Source: an uncultured Selenomonadaceae bacterium (GTDB lineage Bacteria > Bacillota > Negativicutes > Selenomonadales > Selenomonadaceae). From it: a DNA stretch of 14,932 nucleotides. The stretch is from the NCBI GenBank assembly GCA_945637225.1, contig CALZDE010000029.1:1-14932 (forward strand), read 5' to 3'. Of the stretch, positions 7,951 to 14,899 are shown piece by piece. Both the position numbers and the translations under genes were made by a program. The number at the start of each line of letters is the position of its first letter. Position 1 is the first letter of the stretch. A model generated the notes under the pieces. That model did no database searches, was not told the DNA's origin, and worked only from the letters and a program-made list of their open reading frames with translations.

Positions 7951-8742
7951 TTAATTTTTGGAATATGAAAATTCCTGTGTCCTAAGTGCCACATCAGAAG
8001 CGGTGGAAAGTCCTTCGCCTACCAAAATGCCATCAACACCTGCATTTCTCAGCTTTTCTACGTCTTCCATGGTGAAAATACCGCTTTCACTTATGAGGGT
8101 TCTGTTCTTGTCTGCACTAGGTAAAAGCTCAATGGTATTTTCAATAGTAGTATTGAAGTATTTCAGATTGCGGTTGTTGATACCGATGTACTCTGCTGGC
8201 GTAGCTAATGCCTTTTCCATATCCTCCTCATCATGTACCTCGATAAGTGCATCCATGCCAAGGCTCCATGTGAGATACAAGAACTGTTTTAACTGCTCTT
8301 TTGTAAGTATTCGTGCTATTAGCAGTACCGCATCTGCACCCAGCATTCTTGATTCGTAAATCTGATACTCATCAATGATAAATTCCTTACGCATAACAGG
8401 AATATCTACAATTGACTTCACCATTGGTATATCTTCATTCTTGCCCAGGAAATGAGGATCAGTATGAACAGATAACATGCTTGCACCGTTAGCCGCATAT
8501 ATCTTCGCCAATTCCTCTACTGTGTGGCTCTGCTTGAAAAGGCCCTTTGATGGAGACTGCAATTTGCACTCTGCTATAAGATTCCACTTATTATTTCTGA
8601 ATTTCTGGGACATGCCGAACTTACCGCATTTTACCTGCTTTTTCAGCTCATGAAGAGGAAGCTCCTGCTTTGCCTTTTCTACGATTAACTTTTTCTTTTC
8701 TACTATTTCAAAGAGCATATCTCTTTTCTTTTCTTCACTCAT
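7951..8742 (-). CDS. trpC: Indole-3-glycerol phosphate synthase
   Basis: A 263-residue TIM-barrel enzyme that decarboxylates and closes CdRP (carboxyphenylamino-deoxyribulose phosphate) to indole-3-glycerol phosphate. Active-site residues can be matched to Sulfolobus IGPS: Glu58 and Lys60 in LIAECKLQSPSKG (55-67), Lys119 in VMRKEFIID (116-124), Glu168 in ALIEVH, Asn190 in GINNRNL (187-193), and Glu219/Ser220 in LISESGI (216-222). The phosphate site is LVGEGL (240-245). The segment SVHTD (91-95) differs from the common SVLT(D/E) but is not at a catalytic position. The ATG overlaps the trpF stop by ATGA, and GGAGG lies about 11 bases upstream within trpF. Stand-alone IGPS; no fusion to TrpF as in enterobacteria. 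Confidence 0.95.
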   Translation of the reverse strand: MSEEKKRDMLFEIVEKKKLIVEKAKQELPLHELKKQVKCGKFGMSQKFRNNKWNLIAECKLQSPSKGLFKQSHTVEELAKIYAANGASMLSVHTDPHFLGKNEDIPMVKSIVDIPVMRKEFIIDEYQIYESRMLGADAVLLIARILTKEQLKQFLYLTWSLGMDALIEVHDEEDMEKALATPAEYIGINNRNLKYFNTTIENTIELLPSADKNRTLISESGIFTMEDVEKLRNAGVDGILVGEGLSTASDVALRTQEFSYSKN

Positions 8743-9350
8743 GATTTTACTGCCTCCAAAAATTCAGCTATCAGCCTTGGGGACTTCTTGCCGTCTATCT
8801 CCATTGAACCAGATGCATCTACACCGTAGGGATGAAAAATTGCTTTTGCTTCTAATACGGTACTTGATTTAATACCACCAGCAATTATGTAAGGCTTTTT
8901 TAATTTGGTTATTTCCTCTGCAGCCTTTTCCCAAGCGAAGGAAACTCCCGTACCGCCTACAGTATTTTTGCTGTAGCTGTCTATGAGAATAAGCTCTGCT
9001 GGATAATTCTCTGCATCCTCTACCGAGAAATCCTCACCATAGCGGAATGCCTTAATAACAGGCTTCTTTATCTTTTTTGCATAATCAGCACTTTCATGGC
9101 CGTGAAGCTGTACATAGTCGAGATTGCAAAACTCAGAAATATCATTTACAAAATCTGCTGGCTGGTCTACAAAGACACCCACAGTTTTCACATTACTGTT
9201 ATTCGACACATATTCAGCTATTTCCTTCACAATTTCAGGAGAAATATATCTTCTAAAGCGGTCACTCATGATAAAGCCCATATAGTCTGCACCCTGCATT
9301 ACTGCCTTGGCAGCTTCCATATCTCTAATACCGCAAATCTTAACCTTCAT
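8739..9350 (-). CDS. trpF: Phosphoribosylanthranilate isomerase
   Basis: A TIM-barrel isomerase of about 203 residues that performs the Amadori rearrangement of phosphoribosylanthranilate to CdRP. The general base is Cys6 in KVKICGI and the general acid is the Asp of LILIDSY (about residue 124). Also seen are GADYMGFI, VGVFVDQP, VQLHGHE, the VGGTG phosphate loop and AGGI near the end. I choose the ATG at 9350, which has AAGG 8 bases upstream. A GTG three codons earlier (9359) is possible but directly abuts that AAGG. The gene follows trpD after 21 bases and overlaps trpC by 4 bases, so it is inside the operon and probably coupled to trpC translation. Confidence 0.94.
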   Translation of the reverse strand: MKVKICGIRDMEAAKAVMQGADYMGFIMSDRFRRYISPEIVKEIAEYVSNNSNVKTVGVFVDQPADFVNDISEFCNLDYVQLHGHESADYAKKIKKPVIKAFRYGEDFSVEDAENYPAELILIDSYSKNTVGGTGVSFAWEKAAEEITKLKKPYIIAGGIKSSTVLEAKAIFHPYGVDASGSMEIDGKKSPRLIAEFLEAVKS

Positions 9351-9371
9351 CCCTAGCACCTTACTTCTAAA

Positions 9372-10394
9372 TTACTCTGGTCTGTTACTTACCTCAATCA
9401 TCTTATCTAATACTTTTGCCGCCTTGCCGGAATCAATGATTTCTGCCGCCAGCTTCACACCTTCTGCAAAGCTCTCTGCCTTCTCACCGATATAGAGGGA
9501 AGCACCTGCATTAAGCAGTACCGCATTTCTCTTATGGCCCTTCTCACCAGCTAAAACAGCTCTTGTAATAGCCGCATTCTCAGCAGGAGTACCGCCCTTT
9601 AAATCTTCCTTAGTGCAACGCTCCATACCGAAATCCTCTGGCTTAATTACATAGGACTTGAACCAGCCTTCCTTGAACTCGCAAACCTTAGTAGGTGCGC
9701 TTAAAGAAATTTCATCTAACTTGTCCTGACCGTAAACAACCATGCCACGCTTTACGCCAAGGCTCATTAAAACCTGTGCTAATGGCTCTACCAGATATTC
9801 ATCATAAACACCTAAGAGCTGACGCTGTGGAGAACCAGGGTTTGTCAGAGGGCCTAAGATGTTGAATACGGTACGAACACCCAGCTCCTTACGGATAGCA
9901 CCTACATGGCGCATAGAGGAATGATACTTCTGAGCAAAGAAGAAGCACATGCCAGCCTCCTTCAGAAGCTCCACACAACGCTCTGGACTCTGCTGAATGT
10001 TTACTCCCAAAGCCTCAAGGCAGTCAGCAGTACCACAGAGAGAGGAAGCTGCACGATTGCCATGCTTAGCAACCTTCATACCGCCAGCAGCCGCAACCAG
10101 TGCTGAGGTAGTGGAAATGTTGAAGCTGTGAGCATTATCACCGCCAGTACCTACGATTTCAAAAATCTCCATGCCAGTATCTACCTTAGTAGCATTGTCT
10201 CTCATAGCCGCCGCACAGCCTGCAATTTCATCAGTGGTTTCTGCCTTCGCACTCTTAGTGGAAAGAGCCGCCAGAAAAGCCGCATTCTGAGTAGGAGAAG
10301 TTGCACCGGTCATAATCTCGTTCATTACTTCATATGCTTCCTGATAGGTTAAATCCTCTTTATTAACAATCTTTACGATAGCTTCCTTAATCAT
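9372..10394 (-). CDS. trpD: Anthranilate phosphoribosyltransferase
   Basis: The first gene of the operon: 340 residues joining anthranilate to PRPP to give phosphoribosylanthranilate. Family motifs are VGTGGDNAHSFNIST (81-95, PRPP/diphosphate loop), KHGNRAASS (110-118), the MRHVGAIRKELGVRTVFN segment (161-178) with its anthranilate-contacting arginine, and NILGPLTNP (178-186). The open frame continues another 90 codons upstream, but that stretch is the T-box leader. The ATG at 10394 gives the normal family length and has GGGG about 9 bases before it. It is not fused to a TrpG domain, unlike E. coli TrpD. Expression is set by the leader immediately upstream. Confidence 0.96.
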   Translation of the reverse strand: MIKEAIVKIVNKEDLTYQEAYEVMNEIMTGATSPTQNAAFLAALSTKSAKAETTDEIAGCAAAMRDNATKVDTGMEIFEIVGTGGDNAHSFNISTTSALVAAAGGMKVAKHGNRAASSLCGTADCLEALGVNIQQSPERCVELLKEAGMCFFFAQKYHSSMRHVGAIRKELGVRTVFNILGPLTNPGSPQRQLLGVYDEYLVEPLAQVLMSLGVKRGMVVYGQDKLDEISLSAPTKVCEFKEGWFKSYVIKPEDFGMERCTKEDLKGGTPAENAAITRAVLAGEKGHKRNAVLLNAGASLYIGEKAESFAEGVKLAAEIIDSGKAAKVLDKMIEVSNRPE

Positions 10395-10441
10395 TTTTCT
10401 TACCCCTTTTGCAAAATCAGATTTATCTAAATTAATATTTT

Positions 10442-10514
10442 CAAAATAAAATAACCACTTCACTCCCATGTGCGCATAACTAAAAATATAGCTATTGCAT
10501 GGGGCGAAATGGTT
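10442..10514 (-). terminator. Second (distal) T-box terminator
   Basis: Minus strand AACCATTTCGCCCCATG (10514-10498) pairs with CATGGGAGTGAAGTGGTT (10470-10453) along 17 bp with a single unpaired A and two G-U pairs, followed by ATTTTATTTTG. Its 5' arm shares bases with the second antiterminator, so the two structures are mutually exclusive. Confidence 0.82.
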
Positions 10515-10530
10515 TCCGCTGTGCCACCCG
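10501..10530 (-). promoter_or_regulatory. Second T-box antiterminator
   Basis: Minus strand GGG (10529-10527), the TGGC bulge, GCG, a short loop, CGC and CCC (10503-10501) give the two-helix antiterminator with the acceptor-pairing bulge. The 14-base word CGGGTGGCACAGCG is identical to that in the first copy. Only about 35 bases separate it from the end of the first terminator, with room for a Stem III-like hairpin (CGAT-AATC-ATCG) but not for another Stem I. Confidence 0.85.
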
Positions 10531-10565
10531 GCTTCAGTGTCTATCCGATGATTATCGAAGGCAAT

Positions 10566-10597
10566 AAAAAACACTTCACCCCCGACGGGACGAAGCA
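10566..10597 (-). terminator. First (proximal) T-box terminator
   Basis: Minus strand CTTCGTCCC pairs with GGGGTGAAG (10595-10574, two G-U pairs) and is followed after two bases by six T residues (10571-10566). The 5' arm overlaps the 3' arm of the first antiterminator, as a T-box switch requires. Confidence 0.85.
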
Positions 10598-10617
10598 TAA
10601 CCTCGCTGTGCCACCCG
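10586..10617 (-). promoter_or_regulatory. First T-box antiterminator
   Basis: Minus strand CGGG (10617-10614) pairs with CCCG (10589-10586), and the inner AGC pairs with GCT, leaving the TGGCAC bulge whose UGGC would pair with the GCCA acceptor end of uncharged tRNA-Trp. The conserved T-box word occupies 10616-10604. Confidence 0.87.
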
Positions 10618-10853
10618 ATACGACACTCTCTCAAGTACAGGCAATCTGCCGATACTATAGCCATATAACGGTGGCAACCGTTCCAGCCTACTACTTAACC
10701 TAATTCGGTGGACTCTCACAGGACCATTCACCAATCGCTTCACACCGGTCATTCCACCACTGCCGAAGCAGTCACCAGCTCGCTAGAGAGAAGTATGAAA
10801 GGTTACTATTTCCTGATCACAGATTTAAGCCTATATTCTTTTAACTGACTAAA

Positions 10854-10882
10854 ATGATAATACAAAGGAGCGGATTTGTCAA
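10854..10882 (-). promoter_or_regulatory. Promoter of the trp operon
   Basis: On the minus strand a consensus -35 TTGACA (10882-10877) is followed by a 17-base spacer and TATCAT (10859-10854). Transcription would start near 10846-10850, about 32 bases before Stem I of the T-box. The -35 lies in the loop of the terminator that ends the upstream folate operon. Confidence 0.8.
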
Positions 10883-10899
10883 GCATTTTTTTCCGCTCC
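10857..10899 (-). terminator. Terminator of the folate operon
   Basis: A perfect 8-bp stem GGAGCGGA/TCCGCTCC (10899-10892 with 10874-10867), with a 17-base loop, begins 13 bases after the stop of the 547-residue gene. On the minus strand the following tract is TTTGTATTAT, a moderate T tract that runs into the trp -10 region. The long loop makes it a weaker terminator than the others here. Confidence 0.65.
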
Positions 10900-10912
10900 C
10901 TCATAATTTTTA

Positions 10913-12556
10913 TCAAGCTTCACCTAAAGCAGTTGGCTCAAAGTACAATGCCCGTACAAAACCTTCCTCGGACATATAGCGTGGATCTGATGGTCTGAGG
11001 TCCAGTCCCTCAATAATCCAATCGACAATAATAGTAACATCGTTTTTCTTGACATTAAAGATTTTAAACCAGCCATCCTGCTTTACATAAACCATGTTAT
11101 TGATACGGCAGATAAGGATAGTAACCGCACAGATAACTTCATCTGAAGCCGCTATCCATGGACCGTTGCATTCTGCCATAACAGCATCAGTATACAAATC
11201 CCACGCTAGACGGATACAGCTTTTGCTCATGCCGACCTTCTGCCAGAGCTGAATAATCTGTTTTTTCAAATCCTTGCTGACAAAATTACGCTTTCTTTTC
11301 TTCATCGGCTTTGGCAAATCATTGAAGGAAGTCACGCCAAGCTGTGCCCTTGTGGAGAAAATCATAATAATCTGACGTACCAGCGCACTGTGACGATTTA
11401 AGAAATCATCCATACTTGCTTTAGGAGCCTGACACCGATACATTTTAAACTGCTGCATAATATCATTTACAATGCGTTCCCTCAGCTTCGGCGTAGCTTC
11501 AAACTGAGTAAGATAGTTGAGGAGCATAGGCCCGCTCTTATGGGTATGTCCCAGCATAATGACATTATCCGTATCACCGACAATATTTGGTGTAGGAATT
11601 TCAAAATACTCATCCCTGAGAAGGTCCTTGCAATATGCAAAAGTATCACCCGCAGTCACAATTTCAAATACCCTGAACTGGGCATTGATAAGGTCACGGA
11701 TAATCATTTTTTCACAGGCCGCAAGATTAGGTCCCACAGTCTTAAAATAGTAATAAACTGGCACCATATCTGAAGTAATCAGATGGTAATCAAACATGAA
11801 GTAATCCCAAAAACTGTACCAAAATTCCCGATTTGTCTTTTCATCCTCTGGCATATCAGGGTCTGTAAATAACATCATAGCACGATTTAAATCCAGCTCA
11901 TACTCCGGCTTCTGATAAAAGTCTCCCATTTTATTCAAAAGCTGTTCCAAAGCTGAATTCATATCAAGTGCTTCCTCCTGAGTCATTTCACTGATATGAA
12001 GGAGCTGTTCAAAGAACTCATCATTTTCATTTATCTCTGGAAAATCAAAGTTGTTTAATACATATACGGAATTATGAAAATCCTCCAGAGAAATTTCCAG
12101 CATTTCGTCGCCAATTTCTGTACGATTCAGCAGATACTCATAAAAATCACCCAAGGTATTGATAAAATACTTTACATTATCCTCAGTAAGAAGATATACA
12201 TTCTTGCCTAATTCACCATGAGCCGCCCGCCACAGCATAAGCTGGTAATCGTACATATTAAGCTGACTAGGGTCTTCAAGTTCCCTTTCCTCCATATAAA
12301 GAAAAGTAAGCTCCATAACAGGCCACATATTATGAATTTCATCATTTGACCTGCCATCCCAAATCAAGAGACGGAAATACTTTTCTAAAACCTTCTGAGG
12401 AATAACATCATCAAATTCGTCATGTTCAAGATAAAAATCTTCAATCAGGCTGAAAATGCTTACCTCCTGCAAAGACTCGTACATTATATAGCCCGGTGAC
12501 TGCTCCGTTTCTTCATTATTGTAACCGTTAAAATCCACAAAACTCACCTTCTTCAA
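10913..12556 (-). CDS. Uncharacterised 547-residue protein coupled to folate genes
   Basis: I do not recognise this protein. It is acidic in its N-terminal half, has no signal peptide or membrane helix, and looks soluble, all-helical and cytosolic. A central stretch (WYSFWDYFMFDYHL...VPVYYYF...LAACEKMIIRDLINAQFRVFEI, about residues 246-296) has the general look of a region seen in Bacillota proteins that carry SEC-C motifs, but no SEC-C cysteine motif is present, so this is weak. A basic patch PKPMKKRKRNF lies at about 415-425. The reading frame overlaps the folBK stop as TTGA, so the first possible codon is TTG; GTG codons at 12547 and 12538 are alternatives, the latter with AGGTGA 5 bases upstream. 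It is the last gene of the folate operon and is therefore co-expressed with folBK. Existence as a gene is secure; function is unknown. Confidence 0.8.
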   Translation of the reverse strand: MKKVSFVDFNGYNNEETEQSPGYIMYESLQEVSIFSLIEDFYLEHDEFDDVIPQKVLEKYFRLLIWDGRSNDEIHNMWPVMELTFLYMEERELEDPSQLNMYDYQLMLWRAAHGELGKNVYLLTEDNVKYFINTLGDFYEYLLNRTEIGDEMLEISLEDFHNSVYVLNNFDFPEINENDEFFEQLLHISEMTQEEALDMNSALEQLLNKMGDFYQKPEYELDLNRAMMLFTDPDMPEDEKTNREFWYSFWDYFMFDYHLITSDMVPVYYYFKTVGPNLAACEKMIIRDLINAQFRVFEIVTAGDTFAYCKDLLRDEYFEIPTPNIVGDTDNVIMLGHTHKSGPMLLNYLTQFEATPKLRERIVNDIMQQFKMYRCQAPKASMDDFLNRHSALVRQIIMIFSTRAQLGVTSFNDLPKPMKKRKRNFVSKDLKKQIIQLWQKVGMSKSCIRLAWDLYTDAVMAECNGPWIAASDEVICAVTILICRINNMVYVKQDGWFKIFNVKKNDVTIIVDWIIEGLDLRPSDPRYMSEEGFVRALYFEPTALGEA

Positions 12557-13392
12557 TCATTAAGCTTCACAATAGTATCCCTGTCATTTAATTTAGCTAA
12601 ATGAGCCTTGACAGCCATGCCCTTTATTTTCAGTTCTGGAGACAGTTCTGCCAGTGGTACCAGTACAAATGCCCTTTCAAGCATATATGGATGAGGAAGC
12701 TTTAATAATTCATCATCACAGCTTGCCATTTTATCTGTACACAGCAAATCAATATCTATGGTACGAGGTCCCCAGTGCTCCTTGCGCTCACGCCCTAATT
12801 CCAATTCAGCAGACTGGCATATCTCAAGAAGCTCATGAAGCTCACAGCCGCATTTTACCTTTGCTACAGAGTTAATAAAAGGTGGCTGGTCAGTCTTGCC
12901 CCAAGGCGGTGTTTCATAAAAGGAAGAACTTTCCAAGGAATAAATATTAGGATTTTTCTTTAGTAAATCCATCGCCTTTAAAATATATTCTGCCTTATTG
13001 CCAATATTAGAGCCTAATCCCAAGTAGCAGTAATAACTGCTCCGCTCCACAGTAACGCTGACATCACGAAATGCACCAGCAATAGGAGCACCCGGCTTAT
13101 GAATAGTCACCTTCACATTCTCTGCCAATAAGAATTTTGTTAAAATCATTGAGGCAATCTTCTCGGCAAGGCACTCAATGAGCTTAACAGGCTCACCCTC
13201 TACAATTTTCTTCGTCTCTGCAAAAACCTCAGCATAATTAATGGTTTTATCCAGCTCATCAGTCTGCCCTGCCCTGCGTAAATCCAGTCCCAGCTCCAAA
13301 TCCACAAGAAACTTCTGACCTAAACGATTTTCCTCAGCTAAACAGCCATGATAGCCATAAAACTCCATTCTATCTATTTTTATATTATCCAT
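12553..13392 (-). CDS. folBK: Fused dihydroneopterin aldolase / HPPK (FolB-FolK)
   Basis: A 279-residue bifunctional folate enzyme. Residues 1-118 are FolB, cleaving 7,8-dihydroneopterin to 6-hydroxymethyl-dihydropterin and glycolaldehyde: FYGYHGCLAEEN (11-22) carries the catalytic Glu21, equivalent to Glu22 of the Staphylococcus aureus enzyme, and Lys99 in TIHKPGAPI matches its Lys100. Residues 122-279 are FolK, the pyrophosphokinase that activates that product for FolP: YLGLGSNIGN (123-132), ETPPWG (160-165), the metal- and ATP-binding WGPRTIDIDLL (207-217) and LPHPYMLERAFVL (232-244). The two domains are joined with almost no linker. Such fusions are known in Bacillota, for example SulD of Streptococcus pneumoniae. 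AGGAG lies about 13 bases before the ATG, overlapping the folP stop region; the 3' end overlaps the next gene. Confidence 0.95.
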   Translation of the reverse strand: MDNIKIDRMEFYGYHGCLAEENRLGQKFLVDLELGLDLRRAGQTDELDKTINYAEVFAETKKIVEGEPVKLIECLAEKIASMILTKFLLAENVKVTIHKPGAPIAGAFRDVSVTVERSSYYCYLGLGSNIGNKAEYILKAMDLLKKNPNIYSLESSSFYETPPWGKTDQPPFINSVAKVKCGCELHELLEICQSAELELGRERKEHWGPRTIDIDLLCTDKMASCDDELLKLPHPYMLERAFVLVPLAELSPELKIKGMAVKAHLAKLNDRDTIVKLND

Positions 13393-13408
13393 AGTACTGT
13401 ATTTACTC

Positions 13409-14275
13409 CTATTTTGCTTTTAAAATAGCATCAGTAATACCCAGCATAGGTGCAATAGGTGCTACATCATGAATACGCATTATCTCGCACCCCTTCATCT
13501 GACCTAATACACAGGTTGCTCCTGTTGGCTCCATACGCTTCTCTACTGGCAAATCAAGTGCATAACCGATGAAGCTCTTACGGCTGGTACCCAAAAGCAT
13601 AGGATATTCCACACCATCAATAACCTTTAATTCTTCAAGGCGGTTCATTACTACAAGATTAGCCTCTGGTGTCTTGCCAAAGCCAATTCCTGGGTCAAGT
13701 ATGATATTTTTTCTAGGAATACCGTTTCTTTCCGCAATTTTAATGGTTTCCCTAAAGAAATCACGCATACTGTCTATTATATCGCCATCGTAAATCTTGC
13801 TGTTGCGGTTGTGCATTGCTACCACAGGAAGATTATACTTAGCCGCTACCTTTGCCATTTCCTCTGGTTCCTCAGCATATTGCAGTCCCCAAATATCATT
13901 GAGAATATGAACGCCCATTTTCGCCGCAAACTCAGCAGTTTCAGCCTTAAAGGTATCAATGGAAATAGGCACAGGGCACTTTGGCACAATAGCCTCCAAG
14001 AACGGACTCAAACGCTCAATTTCCTCTTTGGCACTCATAACCTGAAAACCGGGGCGGCTGGACTCCGCTCCAATGTCAATAATATCCGCCCCAGCTTCTA
14101 TCATTTCCTCCATGTGACGAAGGGCATTATCTATACTGTTCCATTTGCCACCATCAGAAAAAGAATCCGGTGTGACATTAAGAATACCCATTATCAAAGT
14201 TTTAGTACCATTTAAAGGACTGCCAATGGTTAATTTCTTATTATCTTTCCATATATAATTAATTTCATTCTTCAT
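13409..14275 (-). CDS. folP: Dihydropteroate synthase
   Basis: A 288-residue TIM-barrel enzyme condensing hydroxymethyl-dihydropterin pyrophosphate with p-aminobenzoate to dihydropteroate; it is the target of sulfonamides. All landmark loops are present: MGILNVTPDSFSDGG (29-43), GAESSRPG (69-76), SIDTFKA (105-111), ILNDIWG (124-130), DPGIGFGKT (194-202), LLGTSRKSFIG (227-237) and the closing RIHDV (267-271). Loop 2 reads ESSRP where E. coli has ESTRP, so the position equivalent to Thr62, near the sulfonamide pocket, is Ser73. This is a conservative change and no resistance claim is made. The ATG overlaps the folE stop as TAATG. Length is typical. Confidence 0.96.
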   Translation of the reverse strand: MKNEINYIWKDNKKLTIGSPLNGTKTLIMGILNVTPDSFSDGGKWNSIDNALRHMEEMIEAGADIIDIGAESSRPGFQVMSAKEEIERLSPFLEAIVPKCPVPISIDTFKAETAEFAAKMGVHILNDIWGLQYAEEPEEMAKVAAKYNLPVVAMHNRNSKIYDGDIIDSMRDFFRETIKIAERNGIPRKNIILDPGIGFGKTPEANLVVMNRLEELKVIDGVEYPMLLGTSRKSFIGYALDLPVEKRMEPTGATCVLGQMKGCEIMRIHDVAPIAPMLGITDAILKAK

Positions 14276-14856
14276 TATCTTGCTAATTCCTTCCTATTAT
14301 CTACGATCATACTAAAAGCCTGCTGACCAAGAGCAGTACCTTCCTTCAAGGCACCTAACCCCACAGAGGTCATAGTTTTGGTGTCATGAGCACAGTCGCC
14401 ACGCATACACATGCAAAGCTGAGTTGCTTCTACAATGACAAGTACGCCTTCTGCCTCAAGTCCATCTGCTATTGCCTCTGCAATCTGCCTTGTCATACGC
14501 TCCTGAAGCTGAGGACGGTGCGAAATGACCTCAACCAGCTTTGTAAACTTGCTAAACCCAGCTACCATGCCATTCTTTGGTAAGTAAGCCAGTGATACCC
14601 TGCCAAAAAATGGTAAAAGGTGATGCTCACACATGGAATAAAAAGGAATTTCCTTCACGACTACGATACCATCAGCCTCCGATGGAAAAAGTTCTCCCCA
14701 TATTTCAGCAGTATCCGTATTCATTCCGTTAAAAAGATACTCAAACATCTCAGCTACTCTAGCTGGTGTTTTCTCCATACCTGCTTTTTCAATATCTACG
14801 CCAATGCCAGACAAAAAATCCTGCATTGCTTCCACAGACCTACGTTTCAAGCTCAT
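14275..14856 (-). CDS. folE: GTP cyclohydrolase I with His-to-Gln at a catalytic position
   Basis: The first folate gene visible: 193 residues, the length of Bacillus-type FolE. The enzyme converts GTP to 7,8-dihydroneopterin triphosphate plus formate. Zinc-site residues are Cys76 and His79 in SMCEHHLLPFFG (74-85) and Cys148 in QLCMCMRG (146-153). Ser102/Lys103 (GFSKFTKLVEV) and Gln118/Glu119 (RPQLQER) match substrate-binding residues of the E. coli enzyme. The residue two before the last zinc cysteine is Gln146 (codon CAG), where E. coli has catalytic His179 and most homologues have His. The rest of the fold is intact. The start is uncertain: GGAGG is only 2 bases before the ATG at 14856, but 8 bases before a TTG at 14850. 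It overlaps folP by one base. Confidence 0.92.
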   Translation of the reverse strand: MSLKRRSVEAMQDFLSGIGVDIEKAGMEKTPARVAEMFEYLFNGMNTDTAEIWGELFPSEADGIVVVKEIPFYSMCEHHLLPFFGRVSLAYLPKNGMVAGFSKFTKLVEVISHRPQLQERMTRQIAEAIADGLEAEGVLVIVEATQLCMCMRGDCAHDTKTMTSVGLGALKEGTALGQQAFSMIVDNRKELAR

Positions 14857-14899
14857 CGCCTCCAGTGTTCCAGTTCTGCTTTATAACGCCCTCAATCAT

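Larger units (their letters stand above)
10395..10850 (-). promoter_or_regulatory. tRNA-Trp T-box riboswitch leader of the trp operon
   Basis: About 450 bases of untranslated leader with the full set of T-box parts, read on the minus strand. Stem I is closed by CAGGA (10815-10811) and TCCTG (10723-10719), with AGTAA in the specifier loop opposite a TGG specifier codon (10726-10724), and CTGGT/ACCGG forming the upper arm. A Stem IIA/B pseudoknot follows (10682-10660: AACGGT/ACCGTT hairpin whose GCCA loop can pair with the downstream TGGC). Then come two copies of the T-box sequence GGGTGGCACAGCG, each with its own terminator. The bulge UGGC is complementary to the GCCA end expected for tRNA-Trp (discriminator G). 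In this family, uncharged tRNA holds the antiterminator form and allows read-through, so tryptophan starvation should induce the operon. Stem I to second terminator spans roughly 370 bases; 10395-10441 contains only the trpD ribosome binding site. Confidence 0.92.

Noticed and set aside
7943..7960. AAAATTAATTTT palindrome at the trpC stop as an operator or terminator
   Set aside because: It is short, pure A/T, lacks a GC stem, and is easily produced by chance in an AT-rich gap.
9351..9359. GTG start three codons upstream of the trpF ATG
   Set aside because: AAGG abuts the GTG with no spacing, while it is well placed 8 bases before the ATG; homologues begin at MKVKICG-like sequence.
10395..10664. 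A 90-codon in-frame extension upstream of trpD, giving a 430-residue open frame
   Set aside because: It runs through the T-box antiterminators and terminators, resembles no TrpD sequence, and the ATG at 10394 has a ribosome binding site and gives the normal length.
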